This document shows positions 23,569 through 33,150 of a DNA stretch of 64,000 nucleotides, in pieces. This DNA comes from Ulvibacter algarum (lineage in GTDB: Bacteria > Bacteroidota > Bacteroidia > Flavobacteriales > Flavobacteriaceae), in NCBI GenBank assembly GCA_947488905.1, contig CANLBJ010000005.1, positions 48,397 through 112,396 of the forward strand, written 5' to 3'. Every line of letters begins with the position of its first letter. The stretch's first letter is position 1. The notes under the pieces are model-generated. The model was given only the letters and a program-made list of their open reading frames with translations, was not told the origin of the DNA and ran no database searches. The translations under genes and the position numbers were made by a program.

Positions 23569-25260
23569 ATGGCAGACGATAAAAAAGTAATCTTTAGTAT
23601 GTCTGGATTGACAAAGTCATTTCAGAACGCACAAACACCAGTTTTAAAAAATATCTATTTAAGTTTCTTTTACGGAGCAAAAATAGGAATCTTAGGTCTT
23701 AACGGTAGTGGTAAATCTACCTTGCTTAAAATTATAGCAGGCGTTGACAAAAACTATCAAGGTGATGTAGTATTTGCGCCAGGATATTCTGTAGGATACC
23801 TAGAGCAAGAGCCACAATTAGATCCAGAAAAAACAGTATTAGAGGTTGTAAAAGAGGGTGCTGCAGAGACAGTTGCTATTCTTGATGAATACAACAAGAT
23901 TAATGATGCTTTTGGCCTAGAAGAGAATTATAGCGATCCTGATAAAATGGATAAGCTTATGGCACGTCAGGCAGATTTACAGGATCAAATAGATGCTTCA
24001 AATGCTTGGGAGTTAGAGACCAGATTAGAGATTGCTATGGATGCTTTACGTACTCCAGATGGTGATAAACTAATTGGGCCATTATCTGGTGGTGAAAAAA
24101 GAAGAGTTGCTTTATGTAGACTTTTATTACAAGAACCAGATGTTTTATTATTAGATGAGCCTACTAACCACCTTGATGCAGAAAGTGTACACTGGTTAGA
24201 ACATCACTTAGCACAATATAAAGGAACCGTAATCGCAGTAACTCACGATAGATATTTCTTAGATAACGTTGCAGGATGGATTCTAGAACTTGATAGAGGT
24301 CAAGGTATCCCGTGGAAAGGGAACTACAGCTCTTGGTTAGACCAGAAGTCTAAGCGTATGGCTCAAGAAAGCAAAACAGCGTCTAAGCGCCAAAAAACAT
24401 TAGAGCGTGAGCTAGAATGGGTACAGCAAGGTGCAAAAGGAAGACAGACGAAGCAAAAAGCACGTCTTAAGAACTACGATAAATTAATGAGTCAAGATTC
24501 TAAACAACTTGACGAAAAGTTAGAAATATACATCCCTAATGGTCCTAGACTTGGTACCAATGTAATTGAGGCTAATGGTGTTTCTAAGGCGTATGATGAT
24601 AAATTATTATATGAAGATTTAAACTTTAGTTTACCACAAGCTGGTATTGTAGGTGTTATTGGACCTAACGGTGCTGGTAAAACCACAATCTTTAGAATGA
24701 TAATGGGTGAAGAGACACCAGATAAAGGAAGCTTTACAACAGGAGAGACAGCAAAAATTGCTTATGTAGATCAAGCACATTCTAATATTGACCCAGAAAA
24801 AACAATCTGGCAAAACTTTAGTGATGGTCAAGATTTAGTGATGATGGGTGGTAAAGAAGTAAATTCTAGAGCTTATCTAAGTAGATTTAATTTTAGTGGT
24901 AGTGAGCAAAATAAAAAAGTAGCTACGTTATCTGGTGGTGAGCGTAACCGTTTGCACCTAGCAATGACCTTAAAAGAGGAAGGAAACGTATTACTATTAG
25001 ATGAGCCTACCAATGATCTTGATGTAAATACATTAAGAGCATTAGAAGAAGGATTAGAAAACTTTGCAGGTTGTGCCGTAGTGATTAGTCACGACCGTTG
25101 GTTCTTAGATAGAATTTGTACACACATATTAGCTTTTGAAGGCGATAGTCAAGTCTATTTCTTTGAAGGAGGCTTTAGTGAATATGAAGAAAACAAGAAG
25201 AAACGATTAGGTGGAGATTTAATGCCTAAGCGTATCAAGTATAAAAAGTTAGTGAGATAA
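23569..25260 (+). CDS. ettA: Energy-dependent translational throttle protein EttA (ABC-F ATPase)
   Basis: The 563-residue protein has two ABC ATPase domains: Walker A GLNGSGKST (about residue 43) and GPNGAGKTT (about 365), signature LSGGEKRRVALCR and LSGGERNRLHLAM, and Walker B LLLDEPTNHLD and LLLDEPTNDLD. There are no membrane segments, and the inter-domain linker is basic. In the ABC-F family EttA binds the ribosomal E site and gates entry into elongation by energy status. The length and domain pattern fit EttA well. It ends in a strong terminator. Confidence 0.93.
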   Translation: MADDKKVIFSMSGLTKSFQNAQTPVLKNIYLSFFYGAKIGILGLNGSGKSTLLKIIAGVDKNYQGDVVFAPGYSVGYLEQEPQLDPEKTVLEVVKEGAAETVAILDEYNKINDAFGLEENYSDPDKMDKLMARQADLQDQIDASNAWELETRLEIAMDALRTPDGDKLIGPLSGGEKRRVALCRLLLQEPDVLLLDEPTNHLDAESVHWLEHHLAQYKGTVIAVTHDRYFLDNVAGWILELDRGQGIPWKGNYSSWLDQKSKRMAQESKTASKRQKTLERELEWVQQGAKGRQTKQKARLKNYDKLMSQDSKQLDEKLEIYIPNGPRLGTNVIEANGVSKAYDDKLLYEDLNFSLPQAGIVGVIGPNGAGKTTIFRMIMGEETPDKGSFTTGETAKIAYVDQAHSNIDPEKTIWQNFSDGQDLVMMGGKEVNSRAYLSRFNFSGSEQNKKVATLSGGERNRLHLAMTLKEEGNVLLLDEPTNDLDVNTLRALEEGLENFAGCAVVISHDRWFLDRICTHILAFEGDSQVYFFEGGFSEYEENKKKRLGGDLMPKRIKYKKLVR

Positions 25261-25282
25261 TTTTTATTATTAAACGACACAT

Positions 25283-25319
25283 AAAAAAAAGACCATTCGC
25301 GAGAATGGTCTTTTTTTTG
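25283..25319 (+). terminator. Intrinsic terminator of ettA
   Basis: AAAAAGACCATTC-GCGA-GAATGGTCTTTTTTTT forms a strong hairpin with T-run 23 bp past the ettA stop. Its A-tract also lets it act on the opposite strand. Confidence 0.9.
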
Positions 25320-25354
25320 TTTCTATTAAATATGGTTAATGAAAGGTTCTGTTA

Positions 25355-26161
25355 TTACTCAGCATACCAATCTAACTGAATTACTTCTACATCAGGATTA
25401 CCTGCGTTTACTAATGTTTTAAATTTAGAAATATCACTTAGTCCATCTGTTCCTCTATAGTGATAAGGGTATACTTTTTTTGGTGCAAATTCTATAACAG
25501 CATCTGCGGCGCTGTCTACTGTCATTGTGTAAGGAAGGTTCATGCATACAAATGCTACATCAATATTTTTTAAAGCTCTCATTTCTGGAATGTCTTCTGT
25601 GTCGCCAGAGATGTAAAGGCGTTTGCCTTTGTGCTCAATGACATAGCCATTACCTCTCCCTTTTGTATGAAATTTTAAAGCTTCTTCTCTTAAGTTGTAC
25701 ATTGGGATTGCAGTAATAGAAAATCCATCAATAGATTTTGATACTATCGTTTTGCCGTTTTCAATTATAGAACTCTGGTTTTTTAAATTTTCAGGGATAT
25801 TTATTGCCACTGCAGCAGGAGTAAGGATGCCCGTCTCATCTGTAGTGATAGCTGCCACAGTTTCCATATTCATGTGGTCACCATGAATGTCTGTAATTAA
25901 AATTAAATTAGGTTTTGGCATGTCTTTAAATGCTTCTGCGCCGCCTATAGGGTCAACATAAATGACATTTCCGTCCCACTCAAGAATCATAGTGGCGTGA
26001 GAGATTGGGTTAATTTTTAGGTTTGCAATACCAGCATCATTTTCTGTAGTTGGCATTTCAATATTTTCTGCCGTGATGTCTTTTGCTTCTGTTTTTTCTG
26101 TGTTGTCTTTACAGCTTATTATGGTTGCTGCTATAAAGCAAAAGGTGATTATCTTTTTCAT
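25355..26161 (-). CDS. Lipoprotein with metallo-beta-lactamase fold (UlaG-like hydrolase)
   Basis: The 268-residue protein has a lipoprotein signal ending in IISC. It contains ISHATMILEWDGNVIYVDP, the metal motif TDIHGDHMNM (HxxxDH variant), YISGDTEDIPEM and a late histidine in VYPYHYRG. This arrangement is typical of UlaG-like or L-ascorbate-6-phosphate lactonase-like MBL proteins. The substrate is unknown and it acts outside the cytoplasm. It converges on ettA with a shared terminator region. Confidence 0.8.
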   Translation of the reverse strand: MKKIITFCFIAATIISCKDNTEKTEAKDITAENIEMPTTENDAGIANLKINPISHATMILEWDGNVIYVDPIGGAEAFKDMPKPNLILITDIHGDHMNMETVAAITTDETGILTPAAVAINIPENLKNQSSIIENGKTIVSKSIDGFSITAIPMYNLREEALKFHTKGRGNGYVIEHKGKRLYISGDTEDIPEMRALKNIDVAFVCMNLPYTMTVDSAADAVIEFAPKKVYPYHYRGTDGLSDISKFKTLVNAGNPDVEVIQLDWYAE

Positions 26162-26277
26162 TATGTTTATTTGTGTTTGTTAGGTTCTAGATATAAAAAC
26201 ATAAAATTACAGATTATACATTAAGGATTCTTTAAAGAAAACTTAAAGTTTAAATATATACTACTAAGCTTCATTTG

Positions 26278-26736
26278 TTATAAAGCACTATAAATCATCT
26301 TAATATTACTCCTCTTGTAGGGATTGTCTTCTGGGATTGGGACTTCAACAAAACCAACTTTTCGATAAATGTAAATCGCGTTTTCTAATAAGGTGTTTGA
26401 GTATAGATACAACTCTTTAAAGGTATTGTCTCTTGCAAACTGTAGACAATGAGCCATTAATTTTTGTCCTATTTTTTTACCACGTTGTGATGGGAGTACG
26501 GCCATTTTTGTGAGTTCAAAAATACCTTCGCCTCTTTTTAATAAAGCGACGGTACCAAGTACGGTGTCGTTTTCAATCATAAAAAATATATGACCGCCTT
26601 TAAAAATAATATACTCTTCAGGTTTGCTTAAAACTTCACGATCATATGGCTCTACATAAAAATGAGTCTCAAGCCACTCTATATTTAAGTCATAAAATGC
26701 TTGTGAATAGGTAGCATGAAATGGGGCGATTTTCAT
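26278..26736 (-). CDS. GNAT family N-acetyltransferase
   Basis: The 152-residue protein has the acetyl-CoA-binding motif V-L-P-S-Q-R-G-K-K-I-G-Q-K-L (about residues 88-101) and the fourth-strand region LYLYSNTLLENAIYIYRKVGF, as in Gcn5-related acetyltransferases. The acceptor is unknown. It is 50 bp downstream of the LytTR regulator and may be read on the same transcript. Confidence 0.85.
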   Translation of the reverse strand: MKIAPFHATYSQAFYDLNIEWLETHFYVEPYDREVLSKPEEYIIFKGGHIFFMIENDTVLGTVALLKRGEGIFELTKMAVLPSQRGKKIGQKLMAHCLQFARDNTFKELYLYSNTLLENAIYIYRKVGFVEVPIPEDNPYKRSNIKMIYSAL

Positions 26737-26786
26737 ATTTTAAAATTTCAGAAATTAATTTTTTTATTGCTAGACAGATAATGGTG

Positions 26787-27527
26787 CTATTTGTTTTTTA
26801 ACATATTTAAAAAATCATTGCGGCGGTTTCTAGAAACAGGAATGTGCTTTTTTTGAATGAGTACATACCCTTCATTAAGATAGCGTTCTATGTAGTTTAA
26901 ATTTATTAAATGAGATTTATGCACTAAATAAAAATCGTGTTTGTCAAACATTTTAGAAAAATGACCTATACTATTTGAGCTCAATAAAGGTTTACGCTCA
27001 TTAATATGAATTCTGGTATAACCATCTGTGCCTTCGCAATGAACAATCTCACTTATTGCTATAAATTCTAATCCTTCTTGAGTAGGGATAATCACTTTTT
27101 TATCCTGAAATTTTTTAACGCTTAAGTTTTCTATGAGTAGTTTGTTTTTTGCTAATGCAGATTTTTCTAAAACATTTTCGGTGGCCTTTGCTACGGTTTT
27201 TACAAGCTCATCATTGTCAATTGGTTTTACAAGATAGCCTATAGCACAATGTTCTATTGCTTGTATTGCATAATTATCAAAAGCTGTGGCAAAAATGATT
27301 TCAAAATCTGGATTTTCTATTTGATCTAAAACATCAAAGCCACTCATTTCTGGCATAGCGATATCAAGAAATATTAATTGAGGTTTTAATGATTTAATTA
27401 ATTTGATTGCTTCTGTAGGGCTTTGAGACTCTGCTATTATCTGAATATTAGGGCAATGTTTTTTTATTTTATTTTTAAGTGTCCCTAATGCTTTAGGTTC
27501 ATCGTCTATTAATATTGCAGTGATCAT
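26787..27527 (-). CDS. LytTR-family response regulator
   Basis: The 246-residue protein has an N-terminal receiver domain with DDEP (residues 8-11) and the phospho-acceptor aspartate in QLIFLDIAMPEMSG (about 55). The C-terminal LytTR DNA-binding domain covers about residues 145-245 (IVHCEGTDGYTRIHI, FYLVHKSHLINLNYI). It should be phosphorylated by a LytS-type kinase, most likely that at 31088-31897. Two surface-protein genes lie between kinase and regulator. Confidence 0.9.
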   Translation of the reverse strand: MITAILIDDEPKALGTLKNKIKKHCPNIQIIAESQSPTEAIKLIKSLKPQLIFLDIAMPEMSGFDVLDQIENPDFEIIFATAFDNYAIQAIEHCAIGYLVKPIDNDELVKTVAKATENVLEKSALAKNKLLIENLSVKKFQDKKVIIPTQEGLEFIAISEIVHCEGTDGYTRIHINERKPLLSSNSIGHFSKMFDKHDFYLVHKSHLINLNYIERYLNEGYVLIQKKHIPVSRNRRNDFLNMLKNK

Positions 27528-27704
27528 AAGTGGATATTGAAGGTTATATAAATGTAGTCATAATACAGTAATATCCCATAGTCAATCATATTTCTCCTCA
27601 AAAATAAAATGTGAACTACGGGATTTATTACTGCTATAAATAGTTATTGAAGACTAATTTCAGAATTAATTATTTTTACTACGGAAACGTTATCTTCTAT
27701 TTTA

Positions 27705-29042
27705 TTAGTTACTAAATGCACATAGGTCAAAGCAGTTGTCTGCGTCAAAGGTTTCTACATCACCTTGCGCATATTTTTCAAAGAAAGATGTGTCATCATC
27801 ATTATCAATTAATATATCTGTAAACACATTTGACGTTGGGTCTGTAAAATCTTCTTGAATGTTACCGCTGTAACTAATTCCTTCTATACCATAAATACGT
27901 CTTCCTGCTCCTAATACCCCTGAACCTAGATAATTACCAGAAGCCCAAAAGATATCATCACAACCTGCGTTTAAATTGTCTTCTTGTTCTCTGTAAGCAA
28001 AATCTACTCCTCCAGCAGAATTTTCTCCAGTAAAACCACCTACTTCATATTCTAGGTTAAAACTCCAAGTGGTCCCAGATCTAGAATAACTCATCACCTT
28101 TGCTTGATGTGGATTGCCACGCTCTGCAATTAACATTTGATTACCGTCACTGCTAAAAGATATGTCTGTAATTTTAAATTGATTACCAGGAATATTTGAT
28201 ACTTCTAAAACAGCTGGTGTGTTATCAAAAGAACCATTCACTAAAGTGGTTGAGTAAATGCTACGCTCTGTAGGTGTTATACGAGGAAAATAAACTTTTA
28301 CATTAGATCCTTCATAATTAACACCAACACCCCATACCTGTTCTGCTTGTGAAACAATGGTTCCTGCTCCAGAGGTGTCTGCACTCCAAGGGTCATAAGA
28401 TTCTACCTCTGTACCTGCTGCGGTATTTAATCCTGTTATTCTTGAGATAAAGCCATTTTCTAGATGTGTTGCAAAAATCTGGTCATTCACTTTATCATAA
28501 GCAATATTCCCAATGTCATTTCCTGGATCACCTCCTGCAGTAAAAGTAATAAATGGTACTGCTACAAAACCTGGGGCTACACACCTGTAAATTTGTGATT
28601 GCTGCCCGCTATTAGATGCAATACCCATATTATCATACGCATATACATCACTAGAGGCTAGGTATACATTTTCATCTCCATCAATTGCAATACCAAAGAC
28701 TTGACCTATCTCTGATGACTTCCAGTTTGCGGGTCTTTGTTTTACAACTTGTGTTGTAGAGGTTGTAGTGGCCCAATCATCACCTAAGGGTGCTTGAGAG
28801 TTAAATCTTGTATCATTAATAGCTCCTACCCAAGCAGTACCGTTTTCTACTGCTTGATATGCGGTAGTAACTGTAAATCCTGCCATTGCTTTATTTTCTG
28901 GATAGGGTATACAAGCGACGGTCTCTTCACTGGTTTCATAACTACAAGCCATATCATCTTCTGAGCATGATTGTAATGTGAGTGCTAAGGCTAAAAGACC
29001 AAATGCAATTTTATGCATATTGCTATATTTTATATTTTTCAT
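27705..29042 (-). CDS. Exported lipoprotein with beta-propeller-like repeats
   Basis: From the ATG at 29042 the protein is about 445 residues with a lipoprotein signal ending in LQSC. The body has repeated sheets with motifs like VFGIAIDGDENVYLASSDVY, GNIAYDKVNDQIFATHLENG and ITDISFSSDGNQMLIAERG, as in NHL/SMP-30 or WD-like propellers. It is probably a surface protein. An upstream in-frame ATG at 29084 gives an implausible N terminus. It lies directly downstream of an OmpA-family gene and is likely in its operon. Confidence 0.65.
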   Translation of the reverse strand: MKNIKYSNMHKIAFGLLALALTLQSCSEDDMACSYETSEETVACIPYPENKAMAGFTVTTAYQAVENGTAWVGAINDTRFNSQAPLGDDWATTTSTTQVVKQRPANWKSSEIGQVFGIAIDGDENVYLASSDVYAYDNMGIASNSGQQSQIYRCVAPGFVAVPFITFTAGGDPGNDIGNIAYDKVNDQIFATHLENGFISRITGLNTAAGTEVESYDPWSADTSGAGTIVSQAEQVWGVGVNYEGSNVKVYFPRITPTERSIYSTTLVNGSFDNTPAVLEVSNIPGNQFKITDISFSSDGNQMLIAERGNPHQAKVMSYSRSGTTWSFNLEYEVGGFTGENSAGGVDFAYREQEDNLNAGCDDIFWASGNYLGSGVLGAGRRIYGIEGISYSGNIQEDFTDPTSNVFTDILIDNDDDTSFFEKYAQGDVETFDADNCFDLCAFSN

Positions 29043-29164
29043 AATTGTAAGTATTAATTCGATGCTTAAATAAGCACCTTTCAAGTACAGTTCTTGAGCT
29101 TAAAAATCTTGTTTATTGATGACTAAAGTCCTGAAAATGAAAGATGCTTCTGGCTAATTTATTT

Positions 29165-30874
29165 TTATTGACAGATAACTTTCATTTCTGTTCTTCTGTT
29201 AATTTGATGTTGAGCTTCTGAGCATGACTGGTTGTCTGCACAGGCATTTAATAGCCTTGTTTCTCCATAACCCACACCGCTAATTCTGCTTCTAGGTACT
29301 CCTTGTGACACCACATAATCTACTGCTGCGCTTGCTCTGTTTTGAGATAAAGTCTGGTTATAACTATCACTACCTCTTGAGTCTGTATGCGATGATACCT
29401 CAATGTTAATACCTGGGTTGTCTTTCATAAACTGAGCAAGCCTATTTAATTCTGGCTTAGCGTCTGGTCTAATAAAATATTTGTCAAGATCGTAGAGTAT
29501 GTTTTGTAGTGTAATTGCTTTACCACAGTCTGCTTCTTCAAGACATATTTCTAGCTTTACAAACAACGTTTGATCTCTATCATAGTTAGAAGGGTTTACA
29601 GAAACTGTTTGAGAAAAATAGTTGTTCTTAATACCTCTTAAAGTATACGTGCCACTTTCAGAGAGATGAAGTATGTATTTTCCTTCACTATCTGTCATTG
29701 TGTTTTTCTCTTGTGCAACGACGGTGTTTTTTAATATAACATTTACACCAGGCAGTCCAGTAGCAGTATTACACACAACTGCGTTACCTTGAATAATGAA
29801 GTTTCTATCTCCATAAATAATTTCCTTTTGTAGTGTTTCATCTTTAATAAACTGCCCTTTGTTTGTAGATGTTTTTTCTAAGGCTACATCGTATAATAAT
29901 CCTTCAATTACATAATTGTCTGGAGTAATATCATCAAAAACCACTACACCAAATGCATTAGTAACTCCTGTTTGAATCACTGCTCCACTTAAATCTTTTA
30001 CTGCTACGGCTGTGTCTGCTAATAACTGGCCAGTAAATTTATCTTTTGCCGTTACAGCAAGTGCATACGTATCACAGATAGTACAACAAGTATTAGTGTG
30101 TTTGCTTTTTAGTTTTATGGTAAGACCTGCAAAAACACCTACAGAAGAAATATCGTGTTCACAAGCTTCAACTCTTGTGTTCTGTATGTCTCTAACTATG
30201 CTCCCTTGAGTATCTTCATCAAAAGTTCTATAACTAGCAGAGACTCCGGTTTCTAAACTTTCGGCTACATTAAAATGACGCATATAATACCCACCTATGT
30301 GGGCTCCAAAATTTTCACTAAAAAAATAAGTAATTCTTAACTGTGCTTTTGCTGTAAATACGCTAGACGCGTCATACCCTGCATGAAAGTTAAGCACGTC
30401 ATTAAGTACTGTGTTTTCTCTTAGTTCTGTTCTGCCTCCTTTAATAGAAGCAAACCCTGCACGAGTGTTTAATTCTGCGTGAAAATCACCAAAAAGACTT
30501 ATGTACTTAAAGTCTGGTCCTATACCGTAAAACAATCTAGTGATGCCGTCTTCAGACAGTGACAGATCAGTTAATGCACTGCCAGAAACTCCGTCAAAAA
30601 GATTGTCTGTGGGATATATGTTTTCTGGACTGTTTTTTATGTAATCTATATCTAGACCTAGGCCAAACCAAGAAAAATAGTAATCTGCAGATACCCCTGC
30701 CATAAGCCCACTATTGTAACCAATAAACGGAGTGCCGTTGTTATAAGTAGGAAAATCAAGACCTACTCTTGGGCTTAATTGAAAATAGTTATGATCTGGA
30801 TGCGTAGATTGTGCCATCATCAATGTACCGCAACATAAGAGGCACAATAGAATAAAGTTTTTAAGTGTTTTCAT
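29165..30874 (-). CDS. OmpA-family outer-membrane protein with beta-barrel and Ig-like domains
   Basis: The 569-residue protein has a signal peptide (about residues 1-21), an N-terminal outer-membrane beta-barrel-like part (to ~255), a Cys-rich joint (TNTCCTICDTY), then two carboxypeptidase-regulatory-like segments (~265-430, with GLPGVNVILKNTV). The C-terminal OmpA domain (about 450-569) carries IEVSSHTDSRGSDSYNQTLS and RASAAVDYVVSQGV, which bind peptidoglycan. It probably tethers the outer membrane to the wall. It sits between the LytS kinase and its putative regulator. Confidence 0.85.
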   Translation of the reverse strand: MKTLKNFILLCLLCCGTLMMAQSTHPDHNYFQLSPRVGLDFPTYNNGTPFIGYNSGLMAGVSADYYFSWFGLGLDIDYIKNSPENIYPTDNLFDGVSGSALTDLSLSEDGITRLFYGIGPDFKYISLFGDFHAELNTRAGFASIKGGRTELRENTVLNDVLNFHAGYDASSVFTAKAQLRITYFFSENFGAHIGGYYMRHFNVAESLETGVSASYRTFDEDTQGSIVRDIQNTRVEACEHDISSVGVFAGLTIKLKSKHTNTCCTICDTYALAVTAKDKFTGQLLADTAVAVKDLSGAVIQTGVTNAFGVVVFDDITPDNYVIEGLLYDVALEKTSTNKGQFIKDETLQKEIIYGDRNFIIQGNAVVCNTATGLPGVNVILKNTVVAQEKNTMTDSEGKYILHLSESGTYTLRGIKNNYFSQTVSVNPSNYDRDQTLFVKLEICLEEADCGKAITLQNILYDLDKYFIRPDAKPELNRLAQFMKDNPGINIEVSSHTDSRGSDSYNQTLSQNRASAAVDYVVSQGVPRSRISGVGYGETRLLNACADNQSCSEAQHQINRRTEMKVICQ

Positions 30875-31087
30875 TGTAATAAGATTTAAATATTATACCA
30901 CAAAGATTGGGTATGTATTTCTCTTAAAAAATGAAGAATCTAATAGCAGTGGTTTTCAATCCACGAACGGTAATTATGATTATAAATACTGTAAGTAACT
31001 CAAGTGTTACTTGGTTTTAAGTGTTTGTTTTATGGGGTTTTAGGTGTAGTTTTACTTCGGAAATATTAAAGAAAGAGGTAGCGTTAT

Positions 31088-31897
31088 TTAATTAAAATCT
31101 TCGGTGAGTTCTTCAAATTTTAACTGAACTTTTGTGCCCGTTTTATTAGACATATCACTTAGGTCAATCATTGAAAAAGAAATGTCCCAGAGCTTTGTTT
31201 GATTAAGGAGGTCTATACGTTCTTTAAGAACTTGAGAAGAGTGTGTGTTAACCATATTCTTAAAACGCTCTTTTAATTTCTGTGCTGCTTTAAAGCCTAT
31301 ACCATCATCTTCAATAATTACAGAATAAGCTGTTTCATTAATATAATTGAAAGAAATATTTAAGTTACCCGGTTCTTTTTTATGAAACAACCCATGGTTA
31401 ACGGCGTTCTCTACAAGAGGTTGTAACAGCATAGAAGGGATGCGTATCTCTTCTTCATCAATTTTTGGATTTATAAAAATTTGATATTCAAACTTGTCTT
31501 CAAATCTTAATTTCTCTATTTCAAGATAGTTTTGTAAAAGGTTTTCTTCTTCAGAAATACTAACATATTGACGCCTTGAAAAGTCAAAGAACAAGCGTAT
31601 AAGTTTAGAAAATTTTACCAAGTACTTCTCTGTAGTTTCTACTTCGTTTTGCTGTACATAATATAAAATTGCGTTGAGAGAGTTATGCACAAAATGAGGG
31701 TTCATTTGGCTTCTTAAAGCGTGTAACTCTGTATCGTGAATACGTTTTTGGTAGTCTAGTTCTGCGCGAAGTTTTTCTGTGATGATTTTATTTTTTTTGG
31801 TAATAAAAGTTGAAAACAAGATCACAAAAGCAACCACGACAAAAACACCAGATAGTGCTAAAAGTGATAGGATAATATTTATTTCTTCAATGGACAT
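31088..31897 (-). CDS. LytS-type sensor histidine kinase
   Basis: The protein of about 269 residues starts at ATG 31897 with one membrane helix (about residues 8-32). It continues with the His_kinase domain, whose phospho-histidine is in RSQMNPHFVHNSLNAI, and a GHKL ATPase domain (LQPLVENAVNHG, IIEDDGIGF). It has no large periplasmic sensor. Its start lies inside the preceding gene (overlap of 19 bases), so the two membrane proteins are probably translated together and may form the sensor. The likely partner is the LytTR regulator at 26787. Confidence 0.88.
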   Translation of the reverse strand: MSIEEINIILSLLALSGVFVVVAFVILFSTFITKKNKIITEKLRAELDYQKRIHDTELHALRSQMNPHFVHNSLNAILYYVQQNEVETTEKYLVKFSKLIRLFFDFSRRQYVSISEEENLLQNYLEIEKLRFEDKFEYQIFINPKIDEEEIRIPSMLLQPLVENAVNHGLFHKKEPGNLNISFNYINETAYSVIIEDDGIGFKAAQKLKERFKNMVNTHSSQVLKERIDLLNQTKLWDISFSMIDLSDMSNKTGTKVQLKFEELTEDFN

Positions 31898-32499
31898 AAA
31901 AAAGCTTTTGCGAAACATCCATAAAGAGTGACATTAAGAACGGTAATTACTAATTGAAAAGGTATGCGGTTAGGGCTATAGTTATTTTGTACAAATAGTA
32001 ATGGAATAAAACCGATATAAAAAATTAATAGACCACTAGAGATCCAAAAGGGTTGCGATTTTGAGAAATTAATTATTTCATTTAAACGCAATAACTGTGT
32101 TAGGTACATAAAAGAAAATATGATCACGCACATACTCCCAAAATAAGTACTTATGTCTAAAAAAGTATATCTAAAATCTTCAAAATACATGCTAATAGGG
32201 ACTAGCACAATAAAAATACTACTAAGTATAAGAACTACTTTTTTCTGTTTCAGTATTTTATAATACCAGTAAAAATAAAAAATAAAACTAAAAACAATAA
32301 ATGGGTTGTAAAGGATATTGTTATTAATACCGGCGTAAAGCCTTAGTATATTAGCAATAATTTCTACAGAAGCTACAACAACCATTAAATGCAAAAAATA
32401 CTTTTGGTTCGTATTTTTGTTTTCATTCCATTTATAAATAGCAGCAGCAAGGGCTGTCCCTTGCGCTGCATATAAAATTATTTTTAAAAATAGAATCAT
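31879..32499 (-). CDS. Multi-pass membrane protein, putative sensory partner of the kinase
   Basis: The 206-residue protein is almost entirely hydrophobic with about six membrane helices (for example FYFYWYYKILKQKKVVLILS and SSGLLIFYIGFIPLLFV). It has no known domain that I recognise. It overlaps the histidine kinase by 19 bases and follows a lipoprotein gene by 10 bp, so a lipoprotein/membrane-sensor/kinase relay is an attractive inference. Confidence 0.65.
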   Translation of the reverse strand: MILFLKIILYAAQGTALAAAIYKWNENKNTNQKYFLHLMVVVASVEIIANILRLYAGINNNILYNPFIVFSFIFYFYWYYKILKQKKVVLILSSIFIVLVPISMYFEDFRYTFLDISTYFGSMCVIIFSFMYLTQLLRLNEIINFSKSQPFWISSGLLIFYIGFIPLLFVQNNYSPNRIPFQLVITVLNVTLYGCFAKAFLCPLKK

Positions 32500-32509
32500 A
32501 ATTTTGTTT

Positions 32510-32995
32510 TTATGGTCTTCCTCCTCCGTTGCCAGTTAAACCATTTGGGTCTTCGTTGTTACCACCATCACCCATATTATAATAAGATGTGCCTGGCAAT
32601 GTTTTATAAAGATCAAGATCTGTAAGGTCTGGCGTGTCTGGATTGTTAGAGTCACCTATAGGTGCTACGGTTTCAAAAAACACAGTTCTTTTTGGTATTC
32701 CGTCTTCTGTTTTTCTGGCAAAATGAACCCTTAATCCTAGGTCTTCATAGCCTTGTTCTTTACCAAGCTCAGACATCTTATGAAGATACTTTTGCATATC
32801 TTCTAAGTTAAATGTGATATCTGTATTATCACCCTTTATTGCACCATTGTCCATTTCAAGAAATAGCCCTTTCATATTTACGGCATCTTCAAGAGATATT
32901 ATTTTTTCTGGCTCACCAGTAGGGCAGTTGTTACAAGAAGTGAGAAGTAGAGCAACAGTAATTAAGGCTAACGCATGTTTAATTGAAAATTTCAT
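32510..32995 (-). CDS. Lipoprotein of unknown function upstream of the sensor kinase
   Basis: The 161-residue protein has a lipoprotein signal ending in LTSC, directly followed by NNCPTGEPEK. The centre has mixed charged helices and FARKTEDGIPKRTVFFETV. The C terminus is Gly/Asn/Pro-rich and disordered (GDGGNNEDPNGLTGNGGGRP). It begins the run of genes leading to the LytS kinase. I know no function for it. Confidence 0.6.
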   Translation of the reverse strand: MKFSIKHALALITVALLLTSCNNCPTGEPEKIISLEDAVNMKGLFLEMDNGAIKGDNTDITFNLEDMQKYLHKMSELGKEQGYEDLGLRVHFARKTEDGIPKRTVFFETVAPIGDSNNPDTPDLTDLDLYKTLPGTSYYNMGDGGNNEDPNGLTGNGGGRP

Positions 32996-33150
32996 TGGAG
33001 TTAATTTTAAAGATTAGATAATATAAATTTAGCCTTTTTTAGCCAACTTGTTCAATATTAACTACAATAAGAGATTATATAAAAGGTAAATGAGTGAATG
33101 GTAGTTTTGAATCAATAAACGGTTCTTTTGAGTAGGCAATCTAAATGTTA

